Shown here: one piece after another, positions 16,862 through 25,966 of the stretch | How positions within the stretch are numbered: the first letter of the stretch is position 1 | How the letters are laid out: every line of letters begins with the position of its first letter | Assembly: GCF_009856605.1 (NCBI RefSeq) | Contig: NZ_CP047242.1 | Location: forward strand, 990,001 to 1,054,000 | Direction of reading: 5' to 3' | DNA length: 64,000 nucleotides | From: Trichormus variabilis 0441 | GTDB lineage: Bacteria; Cyanobacteriota; Cyanobacteriia; Cyanobacteriales; Nostocaceae | Program-made: the position numbers and the translations under genes | Notes under the pieces: model-generated | Database searches by the model: none | Told to the model about the DNA's origin: nothing | The model's input: only the letters and a program-made list of their open reading frames with translations

Positions 16862-18745
16862 ATGGAAAAACAGTTAAGGAAATATCCCCACAACCAGTGC
16901 ATTCATCAGTTATTTGAAGAACAAGTAGAACGCACACCTGATGCAGTGGCTGTTGTTTTTGGTAAACAACATTTGACTTACCAACAATTAAATCACCGAG
17001 CCAATCAATTAGCGCAATATCTGCGAACCTTGGGTATAGGAGCAGAAATGCTAGTAGGAATTTGTCTAGAGCGATCGCCAGAAATGATCATTGGATTGTT
17101 AGCAATCCTCAAAGCTGGGGGAGCTTATGTACCTTTAGATGCAGGATATCCACAAGAACGCCTAGCTTTCATGCTAGTAGATACCCAAATCCCAGTATTA
17201 TTAACCCAAAAAGAATTAGTCAAAAAATTACCTAATCATGAGGCGCGCGTAATTTGCCTTGATACTGATTGGGAAATTATCAATCAACACACACCAGAAA
17301 ACCAAAATATTAGCATCACACCTGATAATTTGGCTTATGTCATGTATACCTCAGGTTCTACAGGACAACCCAAAGGTGTGAGTGTTGTTCATCGTGGTGT
17401 AGTCCGCTTAGTCAAACAAACTAACTACGCTAACTTTACTAATACAGAAATATTTTTACAATTTGCGCCCATATCTTTTGATGCTTCCACCTTTGAAATT
17501 TGGGGTTGCTTACTCAACGGTGGAAAACTCGTTTTATATCCCAGTAACACCCCATCTATAGATGAATTAGGACAAGTTATTCAAAAATATCAAATCACTA
17601 CCATCTGGTTAACAGCAGGCTTATTTCATCTCATGGTAGATGAAAATATTCATGCTTTAAAACCCTTACGTCAACTGTTAGCAGGTGGTGATGTTTTATC
17701 CGTTTCTCACGTCCAAAAATTTCTAAAAACAGTAGAAAATTGTCAACTAATTAACGGTTACGGCCCCACAGAAAACACCACCTTTACCTGTTGTTATCAC
17801 ATCAAAGACCCAGTCAGACCAGATAGCTCAATTCCTATTGGTCGCCCCATCGCTCATACCCAGGTATACATATTAGATGAAAATTTGCAACCAGTAGCAA
17901 TGGGAGCAACAGGAGAATTATATATTGGTGGCGACGGCTTGGCACGTGGTTATCTCCATCGTCCAGAATTAACCAAAGAAAGATTTATTGAATTAAATAA
18001 CTCAAACTTTCAATCCCTAACTCTATATAAAACAGGGGATTTAGCTCGTTATTTACCAGATGGCAATATTGAATTTCTGGGACGAATTGACAACCAAGTG
18101 AAAATTCGAGGCTTCCGCATTGAGTTAGGAGAAATTGAGCGAGAGATTTCTCAATATCCTGATGTGCGAGAAAACGTCGTTTTGGCTCATCAGACGGCAA
18201 CAGGCGAAAAGAGATTGGTAGCTTATATTGTGCTACATCAAAGCAGTTCATATAAACAAGAACAATTACGTAATTTCCTCCAGCAGCGATTACCAGACTA
18301 TATGTTGCCATCGGCATTTATGGTTTTAGAATCATTGCCGTTAACTGCTAATGGCAAAGTAGATAGACATAAACTTCCCACTCCCAGCAAAGAACGTCCC
18401 CAACTGGAACAAGTATATATTGCACCCCAAACTGATTTACAACGGCAGTTAACCAATATTTGGTCTGATGTTTTGAATATTGAGCCAGTGGGTATTGATG
18501 ACAACTTCTTTGATTTGGGTGCAACTTCGACCTTAATTATGCAGATAGCTGTGCGAGTACAACAACAACTAGGAATTGAGCTATCGGTGGTGAAACTGTT
18601 TCAGTATCCTACAATCGCTGGCTTGGAAAAATATTTAAATGTAGAGCAGAACACTCAACAATCCTATAACCAGCTGCAAAGTCGCGCTCAACGCCAGCAA
18701 GCAGCAGCTTCTGCTCGTCGTCGTCATAGTCAACGGGGGGTTTAA
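16862..18745 (+). CDS. NRPS initiation module: adenylation-PCP (valine-like code)
   Basis: This encodes 627 residues. The A domain spans about 12-505 with YTSGSTGQPKG (162-172), GPTE (301-304), YKTGD (389-393) and the catalytic Lys499 in ANGKVDR. Aligned by eye to GrsA, the specificity residues are D207, A208, F211, W249, L273, G275, G299, T307, F308 and K499 (DAFWLGGTFK). I recall the near match DAFWIGGTFK as a valine code. The PCP (about 525-595) carries Ser556 in DLGATSTL. There is no C domain, so it starts a chain. The basic tail (SRAQRQQAAASARRRHSQRG) resembles NRPS-to-PKS docking tails. It begins 59 bases after the sugar transferase gene and ends 3 bases before the PKS gene. Confidence 0.93.
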   Translation: MEKQLRKYPHNQCIHQLFEEQVERTPDAVAVVFGKQHLTYQQLNHRANQLAQYLRTLGIGAEMLVGICLERSPEMIIGLLAILKAGGAYVPLDAGYPQERLAFMLVDTQIPVLLTQKELVKKLPNHEARVICLDTDWEIINQHTPENQNISITPDNLAYVMYTSGSTGQPKGVSVVHRGVVRLVKQTNYANFTNTEIFLQFAPISFDASTFEIWGCLLNGGKLVLYPSNTPSIDELGQVIQKYQITTIWLTAGLFHLMVDENIHALKPLRQLLAGGDVLSVSHVQKFLKTVENCQLINGYGPTENTTFTCCYHIKDPVRPDSSIPIGRPIAHTQVYILDENLQPVAMGATGELYIGGDGLARGYLHRPELTKERFIELNNSNFQSLTLYKTGDLARYLPDGNIEFLGRIDNQVKIRGFRIELGEIEREISQYPDVRENVVLAHQTATGEKRLVAYIVLHQSSSYKQEQLRNFLQQRLPDYMLPSAFMVLESLPLTANGKVDRHKLPTPSKERPQLEQVYIAPQTDLQRQLTNIWSDVLNIEPVGIDDNFFDLGATSTLIMQIAVRVQQQLGIELSVVKLFQYPTIAGLEKYLNVEQNTQQSYNQLQSRAQRQQAAASARRRHSQRGV

Positions 18746-18748
18746 GCA

Positions 18749-21700
18749 ATGGTGAATATGAAAACAGTGGAAAACCAAGAGCCTCTTGATGGTGTTGCAA
18801 TTGTTGGCATGGTAGGACGATTCCCAGGTGCGAAAAATGTCCAGGAATTTTGGGGAAATCTTTGTGCAGGGAAAGAGTCAACTACTTTCTTTCAAGATGA
18901 GGAGTTAGATCCCAGCATAGATCCGCACCTCGTACAAGATCCGAGTTATGTGAAAGCTAGAGGGATAATTCCTGGGGGAGAAACCTTTGATGCTGCCTTC
19001 TTTGGAATTAATCCCAGAGAAGCCGAAGTGATGGACCCCCAAAGTCGGGTGTTTTTAGAACTAGTTTATGAAGCCCTGGAAAACGCCGGTTACGATGCAG
19101 AAGCATACAGTGGCTTAATTGGTTTGTATGCTGGCTGTGGTCAAAATACCTATTTCGCTAATCATATCTGCGGTCGCCAGGAAATTATCGATCGCGTCGG
19201 TGAATTTCAGACAATGCTGGCCAATGAAAAGGATTTTTTGACTACCCGCGCTGCCCATAAGCTCAACCTCAAAGGCCCGGCTGTTAGTATCAGTACTGCT
19301 TGTTCTACTTCTTTGGTGGCAGTCATTCAAGCCTGTCAAAGCTTAAGTAACTATCAGTGTGATATGGCTTTAGCTGGTGGTGTGTCCATGACTACACCAC
19401 AAAACAGTGGTTATATCGCCCAAGAAGGAACTATGTTATCTGGGGATGGTCACTGTCGTCCTTTTGATGCCAAATCTCAAGGCACAATGTTTAATAATGG
19501 TGCGGGATTAGTAGTATTAAAGCGTGTAGAAGATGCAATACAAGATGGCGATCGCATCTATGCAGTCATTCGAGGCTTTGGTATAAACAATGACGGTGCT
19601 GACAAGGTAAGTTTCACCGCACCTAGTGTAGATGGGCAAGCCGAAGCCATAGCAATGGCTCAAGCCTATGCTAACTTTCATCCAGAAACGATTTCTTACA
19701 TTGAAGCTCATGGTACTGCCACATCTCTAGGCGACCCCATTGAGATTGAAGCTTTGACCCAAGCCTTTCGCATCCATACCAATAGCAAACAATTTTGTGC
19801 GATCGGTTCTCTCAAAAGTAATGTGGGACATTTAGTAGCGGCGGCTGGTGTTGCAGGTTTGATTAAAACTGCCCTTGCCCTTTATCATCAGCAGATTCCA
19901 CCCAGTTTAAACTTTGAGGCTCCAAATCCCAATATTGATTTTGCCAATAGTCCTTTTTATGTCAACACGCAATTAACTCCTTGGCCGCAAGGAGAAACGC
20001 CCAGGCGTGCTGGTGTGAGTTCCTTTGGTGTGGGTGGGACTAATGCCCACATTGTCCTAGAAGAAGCACCAGCGATTCTACCTTCTAACTTATCCCGTCC
20101 CAGCCAATTATTATTGCTTTCAGCCAAAACCAGTACAGCTTTAGAGACAGCTACAGTAAATTTGCAGGAGCATTTACGAAACAATGCCTCTATCAACTTA
20201 GCTGATGTTGCCCATACCCTACAAAGGGGACGTAAAGCCTTTAACTATCGGCGCTTTGTGGTTTGTCAAAATACTAAAGAGGCCATCACCACGCTACAGT
20301 CTTTAGAACCCAAGCGCGTGTTTACTCGCCACACACAAGTCCGTGATCCCGAAATTGCCTTCATGTTTCCCGGACAAGGTTCACAATACGTCAATATGGG
20401 ATTTAATCTCTACAGCCGCGAAATTGTGTTTCGGCAAGTAGTAGATCAGTGTGCAGAAATTCTCAAACCAATATTGGGTAGAGATTTGCGAGAAATTATT
20501 TATCCAGTAGCCACGGATATTGAAACTGCATCTACAGCACTGCAACAAACCTGCTTTACCCAGCCTGCATTATTTGTAGTTGAATATGCCCTGGCGCAAT
20601 TGTGGCAAAGTTGGGGAGTGAAGCCCCAAGCAATGATCGGTCACAGTATTGGGGAATTTGTGGCTGCTTGTCTTGCCGGTGTCTTTAGTTTAGAAGATGC
20701 CTTAATGTTGGTAGCTAATCGTGGTCGATTGATGTGGGAGTTACCAAGGGGGGCAATGTTATCTGTGCGTTTGTCCGCCCCAGAGGTAGAAAAACGATTG
20801 GCAGGAGAATTAGCGATCGCCGCCATCAACAGCCCTTCTTTATGTGTAGTATCGGGAACCACAGAAGCGATCGCCGCCTGGCAAACACAACTAGAGACAG
20901 CAGAAATTGTCTGTCGTCTGTTACACACATCCCACGCATTTCATTCTCCCATGATGGAGGCGATCGTTGCTCCCTTTGCTGAGTTAGTCGGGAAAGTTAA
21001 ATTATCGCCACCCCAAATTCCCTTTGTTTCCAGTGTTACAGGTGATTGGATTACCCCAGAAGAAGCCACCAATCCCATGTATTGGGCCCAGCATTTGCGC
21101 CAGACAGTCAGATTTGCTGATGGTGTCAAAACTTTATGGCAGCAGCCAGAACGCCTCTTACTAGAAGTAGGGCCACGCACAACCACCACCACCCTAGCAC
21201 GGCAACAAGCTAAAGATATTAAACAACAAATAACCATCGCCTCTCTCAGCGACAATGCCGATAACGAGGCAGAATGGACAGCCCTACTGCAAGCAATGGG
21301 GCAACTATGGTTAGCAGGAGTCACCATCAACTGGAACAACTTCTATCAAGAAGAAAGACGACAACGTATTCCTCTACCTAACTATCCCTTTGAACGTCAA
21401 CGCTTTTGGATTGATCCTCTACCCCATCCCAACCGTAATACCAATCACAAACCTGCCCATTATCAACTAGAAAAAACTCAAACTATGTCAGCCCAAACTA
21501 CACTCATTTCACTGCTAAAAGAAATTATTGAAGAAACCTCTGGACTAGAAATTGCCAGCGTTGACGCATCAACAACATTTCTGGAAATGGGGTTAGACTC
21601 TTTGTCTCTCACACAAGTTGGACTGGCATTGAAGAAAAAATTCAAAGTTAAAGTTTCACTGAGACATTTACTAGAAGTTTATCCAAATTTAGCAACACTG

Positions 21701-23689
21701 GCTGATTTTCTCCAGCAAAACCTATCTGCCGAAGCTTTATCTGCATTAGTTCCTTCCGAAACAACATCACCATCCGCCACCTTAAGCCTGCAAGAAGTTT
21801 CGACAAACGGCTCAAATGGCAAGAATGGCAAGAATGGTTCTACCCCATCCCCAATGTTGCTAGTACCTCCAACTTCAACAAATGGAAATGGATCAAAGAA
21901 TGGCTCCTTACCCCAAGTTTCTTTGCCCAATGTAGCATCCAGCGCCCTCGAAGGAGTGATTAATCAGCAGCTACAAATTATGGCTCAACAACTAGCGCTG
22001 CTGGGTAATAACAGTCAACCTGTAACTGTGCCAGCCGTAAACGGACAAAATAACGGTGTCAAATCAGAAAAACCCGTTACCCAAAGCAACCAAAAACCAG
22101 AACCACAAGATTCTACAGAGAATCTTCCCAAGAAAGTCTTTGGTGCAGGCGCTCGCATAGAAACCACTCAGACTAAAACTCTCACACCGCAACAACGCAC
22201 TTATTTAGACAGCATTATTCAAAGATATACACAAAGAACTCAAAAATCTAAAGAATATACTCAAACCAATCGCCCTCATCTAGCAGATCCCAGGAGTGTT
22301 TCCGGCTTTAACCCAACGATGAAAGAGATGGTTTACCCAATTGTGGTGTCTCGCTCATCAGGTTCTAAACTTTGGGACATTGACGGCAATGAATACGTCG
22401 ATTTAAGTAACGGTTTTGGCCTGAATTTGTTCGGTTGGTCGCCTGCATTTGTCACAGAAGCCATCGAAGCCCAGCTTAAGCTCGGTATGGAAATTGGACC
22501 CCAGACCCCATTGGTGGGAGAAGTTGCCAAGCTGATGTGTGAAATAACCAACTTCGATCGCGCCGCTTTTTGTAACACAGGTTCAGAAGCAGTACTAGGA
22601 GCGATGCGCCTGGCACGAACCATTACAGGACGTAACTTAATCGCTATCTTCTCTGGAGGTTATCACGGTATTTTAGATGAAGTTATTGTTCGTGGTACAA
22701 AAAAACTGCGATCGATTCCCGCAGCCCCTGGTATCCCCCAAGAAAAAGTAGACAATATCTTAGTAATTGACTACGATGCCCCCGATGCTTTAGATATTCT
22801 CAAAAGTCGGGCTGATGAATTAGCTGGTGTCATGGTGGAATCGGTACAGAGTCGCCGCCCAGAATACCAGCCAAGGGAATTTCTCCAACAATTGCGACAA
22901 TTCACTGAACAAGAAGATATTGCCTTGATTTTTGACGAAATTGTCACCGGCTTTAGGATTCATCCCGGTGGCGCACAAGCTCATTTTGGCATCAAAGCTG
23001 ACATTGCTACCTACGGCAAGATTGTAGGTGGTGGTTTACCTATTGGAGTCATTGCAGGCAAATCGAAATACATGGATGCGTTGGATGGTGGCTTTTGGCA
23101 ATACGGAGATGATTCTGTTCCAGAAGTTGGTGTGACTTACTTTGCCGGAACTTTTGTTCGTCACCCCCTAGCATTAGCGGCAGCAAAAGCAGTACTCCAA
23201 CATCTACTAAAGAATGGACCAAGCTTGCAACAACAGTTAAACGCTAAAACTGATCAGTTTGTGGTAGAACTAACGGATTATTTCCAACAAATGCAAGCAC
23301 CATACACTGTTCACAATTTCGGTTCTCTGTTTATGGTGAAGTCTGCACCAGAATTCCTCTACGGAGACTTATTATTCTATTTGATGCGGGATAAGGGAGT
23401 GCATATTTGGGATCATCGACCATGCTTCCTCACCACAGCTCATTCTGATGCTGATTTGTCCTTAGCAATGGCAGCCTTTAAAGAAAGTATTGCCGAAATG
23501 CAGTCTGCTGGTTTTTTTTCTGCCCCAACTCCAACAACTAAAGGTAGTCCAGAATCATCTAAAAACCTTCGTAACCGTCCACCCCAACCCGGAGCTAAAT
23601 TAGGGCGAGATCCTGAAGGTAATCCATCCTGGTATGTTCCAGATCCTCAACGACCAGGGAAATATTTACAAGTCAGTAGTGTTTCTTAA
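18749..23689 (+). CDS. Type I PKS module with aminotransferase: KS-AT-ACP-AMT
   Basis: This encodes 1646 residues. KS (about 15-440) has its active Cys185 in STACSTS, plus EAHGTAT and NVGHL histidines. AT (about 530-850) has Ser633 in GHSIGE and a HAFHSPM motif typical of malonyl-CoA selection. The ACP has Ser951 in GLDSLS. After an N/G/S-rich linker, a class III (glutamate-1-semialdehyde-like) PLP aminotransferase spans about 1130-1580, with IFDEIVTGFR and PLP Lys1424 in TYGKIVGGG. There is no KR, DH, ER or methyltransferase. It should extend the upstream aminoacyl unit by one malonate and convert the beta-keto group to a beta-amine, as in McyE or mycosubtilin-type modules. The tail (RDPEGNPSWYVPDPQRPGKY) looks like a conserved docking end for the next NRPS. 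Confidence 0.93.
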   Translation: MVNMKTVENQEPLDGVAIVGMVGRFPGAKNVQEFWGNLCAGKESTTFFQDEELDPSIDPHLVQDPSYVKARGIIPGGETFDAAFFGINPREAEVMDPQSRVFLELVYEALENAGYDAEAYSGLIGLYAGCGQNTYFANHICGRQEIIDRVGEFQTMLANEKDFLTTRAAHKLNLKGPAVSISTACSTSLVAVIQACQSLSNYQCDMALAGGVSMTTPQNSGYIAQEGTMLSGDGHCRPFDAKSQGTMFNNGAGLVVLKRVEDAIQDGDRIYAVIRGFGINNDGADKVSFTAPSVDGQAEAIAMAQAYANFHPETISYIEAHGTATSLGDPIEIEALTQAFRIHTNSKQFCAIGSLKSNVGHLVAAAGVAGLIKTALALYHQQIPPSLNFEAPNPNIDFANSPFYVNTQLTPWPQGETPRRAGVSSFGVGGTNAHIVLEEAPAILPSNLSRPSQLLLLSAKTSTALETATVNLQEHLRNNASINLADVAHTLQRGRKAFNYRRFVVCQNTKEAITTLQSLEPKRVFTRHTQVRDPEIAFMFPGQGSQYVNMGFNLYSREIVFRQVVDQCAEILKPILGRDLREIIYPVATDIETASTALQQTCFTQPALFVVEYALAQLWQSWGVKPQAMIGHSIGEFVAACLAGVFSLEDALMLVANRGRLMWELPRGAMLSVRLSAPEVEKRLAGELAIAAINSPSLCVVSGTTEAIAAWQTQLETAEIVCRLLHTSHAFHSPMMEAIVAPFAELVGKVKLSPPQIPFVSSVTGDWITPEEATNPMYWAQHLRQTVRFADGVKTLWQQPERLLLEVGPRTTTTTLARQQAKDIKQQITIASLSDNADNEAEWTALLQAMGQLWLAGVTINWNNFYQEERRQRIPLPNYPFERQRFWIDPLPHPNRNTNHKPAHYQLEKTQTMSAQTTLISLLKEIIEETSGLEIASVDASTTFLEMGLDSLSLTQVGLALKKKFKVKVSLRHLLEVYPNLATLADFLQQNLSAEALSALVPSETTSPSATLSLQEVSTNGSNGKNGKNGSTPSPMLLVPPTSTNGNGSKNGSLPQVSLPNVASSALEGVINQQLQIMAQQLALLGNNSQPVTVPAVNGQNNGVKSEKPVTQSNQKPEPQDSTENLPKKVFGAGARIETTQTKTLTPQQRTYLDSIIQRYTQRTQKSKEYTQTNRPHLADPRSVSGFNPTMKEMVYPIVVSRSSGSKLWDIDGNEYVDLSNGFGLNLFGWSPAFVTEAIEAQLKLGMEIGPQTPLVGEVAKLMCEITNFDRAAFCNTGSEAVLGAMRLARTITGRNLIAIFSGGYHGILDEVIVRGTKKLRSIPAAPGIPQEKVDNILVIDYDAPDALDILKSRADELAGVMVESVQSRRPEYQPREFLQQLRQFTEQEDIALIFDEIVTGFRIHPGGAQAHFGIKADIATYGKIVGGGLPIGVIAGKSKYMDALDGGFWQYGDDSVPEVGVTYFAGTFVRHPLALAAAKAVLQHLLKNGPSLQQQLNAKTDQFVVELTDYFQQMQAPYTVHNFGSLFMVKSAPEFLYGDLLFYLMRDKGVHIWDHRPCFLTTAHSDADLSLAMAAFKESIAEMQSAGFFSAPTPTTKGSPESSKNLRNRPPQPGAKLGRDPEGNPSWYVPDPQRPGKYLQVSSVS

Positions 23690-23710
23690 AACAGATTGAC
23701 ATCAGCCTAT

Positions 23711-23754
23711 CTCTGTTGTTTAAAAAACAGGTTTTTGCTAATAAAGCAACAGAG
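23711..23754 (+). other. Weak hairpin after the PKS gene
   Basis: CTCTGTTG (23711-23718) pairs with CAACAGAG (23747-23754) across a 28-nt A/T-rich loop, in the 130-base gap after the PKS stop. It could slow or partly end transcription between the PKS and the methyltransferase gene. It is weak evidence only. Confidence 0.25.
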
Positions 23755-23819
23755 GTAATTTTTATACATTGAATTGATTTTCTTTTCAAAATTTAATTTT
23801 AGTAAATTAGCAAAGCAAT

Positions 23820-24647
23820 ATGACTGTAATAGCCTCCCCCTATCAAAAATATCAGTTTTTGAAAAAAGTTTTAAAGAACATTCCGGTTATCTCAGATTAC
23901 ATCCGTTATCACTGGAGTTTTTATAGAACTCTAACTGCTTGCCGGGGCGTTTATCGTAACTTTCCTGAAGCGTTGCGGGCAACTCCAAAAGGGGCTAAAG
24001 CTGGCTACAACCAGCCTGAAATTAGTAAACATCCATCCGCAGCAAAATTAACAGCAGCCAGGGAGGCTAATGAGTTTAATAGTCAGGATTATCCAATCCT
24101 TGTCTGGCTTGCGTCTGCATTCAGAAATAGTTCAACTGTTTTTGACCTCGGTGGTAATGTAGGACACGCCTACTATACTTCCAAAAAGTTTTTGCAATAT
24201 CCTCACAATTTACAATGGTTAGTATGTGATATTCCAGAAGTAGTTAACGCAGGAGAGGAGTTAGCAAAAAAAGGCAATAACCCAGGCTTATCTTTTACTG
24301 TAGATTTTTCCCAGGCGGAAAATTCAGACATCTTGATTACTTGCGGGACTCTTCAATACATAGAACCATCATTGGCAGAGATGTTGAATAAATTGAAGAA
24401 AAAACCTCGTCACATCTTGATAAATCAAGTACCATTTTACGACGGAGAAACATTTATTACACTACAAAATATTGGTTATGCTTTTTGTCCTTACAAAATT
24501 CAAAATCGCCACGAATTTATTGCATCACTTTCTGCAATTGGATATGAATTAATTGATAATTGGAAATTAGAGCGTTCCTGTGCTATACCTTTTCATCCTG
24601 AGAGATTGGTTCGTAACTATCAAGGATTCTATTTACGTCTTCAATAG
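23820..24647 (+). CDS. Putative SAM-dependent methyltransferase, TIGR04325-like
   Basis: This encodes 275 residues. The SAM-binding motif I is TVFDLGGNVGHAYY, followed by acidic motif II (LQWLVCDIPEVV) and a post-motif DILITCGTLQYI. The aromatic/HHILINQVPFYDG and RHEFI segments match a methyltransferase family I know from surface polysaccharide loci (TIGR04325). It lacks a recognisable fusion to the NRPS/PKS proteins, so it probably methylates a sugar residue or the peptide part in trans. It sits between the PKS and the second NRPS gene, with an unusually long 130-base gap before it. Confidence 0.75.
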   Translation: MTVIASPYQKYQFLKKVLKNIPVISDYIRYHWSFYRTLTACRGVYRNFPEALRATPKGAKAGYNQPEISKHPSAAKLTAAREANEFNSQDYPILVWLASAFRNSSTVFDLGGNVGHAYYTSKKFLQYPHNLQWLVCDIPEVVNAGEELAKKGNNPGLSFTVDFSQAENSDILITCGTLQYIEPSLAEMLNKLKKKPRHILINQVPFYDGETFITLQNIGYAFCPYKIQNRHEFIASLSAIGYELIDNWKLERSCAIPFHPERLVRNYQGFYLRLQ

Positions 24648-24707
24648 TTTTAGATGTAAATTTAGCTGAGGAACAGACTGTTAATAGTTCATCGAGATAT
24701 AGCTTTC

Positions 24708-25859
24708 ATGACCAACGATGTAAAACATATTAAGCCTCTGACTTCTATACGAGGTATTGCAGCTTTATCAGTTGTAATACTTCATTTTTCTTACTATGCC
24801 TTACCAAAAACAGGTGTAATTTTGTCATCCCATAGTGCTTTTTTCTATAACAGCTATTTATGGGTTGATTTTTTCTTCATCCTGAGTGGTTTTATTATGA
24901 CTCATGTTTACATCAATCATTTTTCATCTGGAGTCAATTTACATAAATACTGCTCATATTTATTTTCGCGCTTTGCTAGGATTTATCCCCTACATATATT
25001 TATATTGATTCTTTTTATTGGATTAGAGATTATAAAAATATTTTTACCAAATGCTGAGCCTTTTACAGAAAAATTTAATTTAACTGCACTTTTTGCTAAC
25101 ATTTTCATGTTGCAAGCTTTCGCTCTTAATTGTCCACCATTATTTTGGTGTAATACCTATTGGAATGAACCAGCTTGGTCAATCAGTGTAGAATTTATTA
25201 TTTACTTTATATTTCCATCCCTCTTGATTAAATTGTTAAACAACCAGCAAAAAGATGATTTGTTAATTTACTTTTTTAGTCTGACATTATTATTCTTGGT
25301 CACACTAACCAGAGGTAATCTAGACAGCATTATTGGAATACCTTCGATAGCTAGATGTGGACTAGAATGTATTATTGGTATTATTACTTATAAGGTATAT
25401 CGCAAAGGCAATTATCAAAAATATTGGAATAACAATTTATTAACCATAGTATCTTTATTGTGGATATTTTTGATTATGAATTTTAACTGGGATGATTCGC
25501 GTCTTATTCGTAGTATCCACGACTGGATAGTCTTACCGGGGTTTTCGCTACTTATCTTATCTTTATCCGTTAACAAAAATAATGTAATGACAAAATTTCT
25601 TAAATCATCATTTATCGTATATTTGGGGACTATATCTTACTCTATTTATATGATTCACTGGTTTATTCAAGAAGCATTAAAAGTTTTTTGGTTTTATAAG
25701 TTTAATGTTACTTTCGGAAGTACTTTTAACGAATATCAATCTATGATATCCTTGGGTATATTTATGGTAATAGTATTATGCAGTGCATCATTAATTCATA
25801 ATTTTATAGAAGTACCTGGGCGAAATTCTTTAAAATATAAATTTTTAACTAAACAATAA
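24708..25859 (+). CDS. Membrane acyltransferase, acyltransferase-3 (OafA/YrhL) family
   Basis: This encodes 383 residues with about ten hydrophobic segments. The family signature is present at the N-terminus: LTSIRGIAALSVVILHFSYY with the conserved R and the catalytic-type H, then WVDFFFILSGFIM, and FSRFARIYPLHI further in. Such proteins move acetyl, succinyl or other acyl groups on to sugars at the membrane. In this locus it would O-acylate the repeat unit. The base composition is distinctly A/T-rich relative to the flanking NRPS and PKS genes, like the other glycan genes. A decayed homologue lies at 42223-42848. Confidence 0.9.
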   Translation: MTNDVKHIKPLTSIRGIAALSVVILHFSYYALPKTGVILSSHSAFFYNSYLWVDFFFILSGFIMTHVYINHFSSGVNLHKYCSYLFSRFARIYPLHIFILILFIGLEIIKIFLPNAEPFTEKFNLTALFANIFMLQAFALNCPPLFWCNTYWNEPAWSISVEFIIYFIFPSLLIKLLNNQQKDDLLIYFFSLTLLFLVTLTRGNLDSIIGIPSIARCGLECIIGIITYKVYRKGNYQKYWNNNLLTIVSLLWIFLIMNFNWDDSRLIRSIHDWIVLPGFSLLILSLSVNKNNVMTKFLKSSFIVYLGTISYSIYMIHWFIQEALKVFWFYKFNVTFGSTFNEYQSMISLGIFMVIVLCSASLIHNFIEVPGRNSLKYKFLTKQ

Positions 25860-25966
25860 AACAATATCTTCATCATTAGTAGCTCACGAGTAAAATACAA
25901 TCTTCTTTATGAGTGAGCCAACTTGAAATTTATTAGCCTACTCTAATAGCAAGAGTACAATGTTTT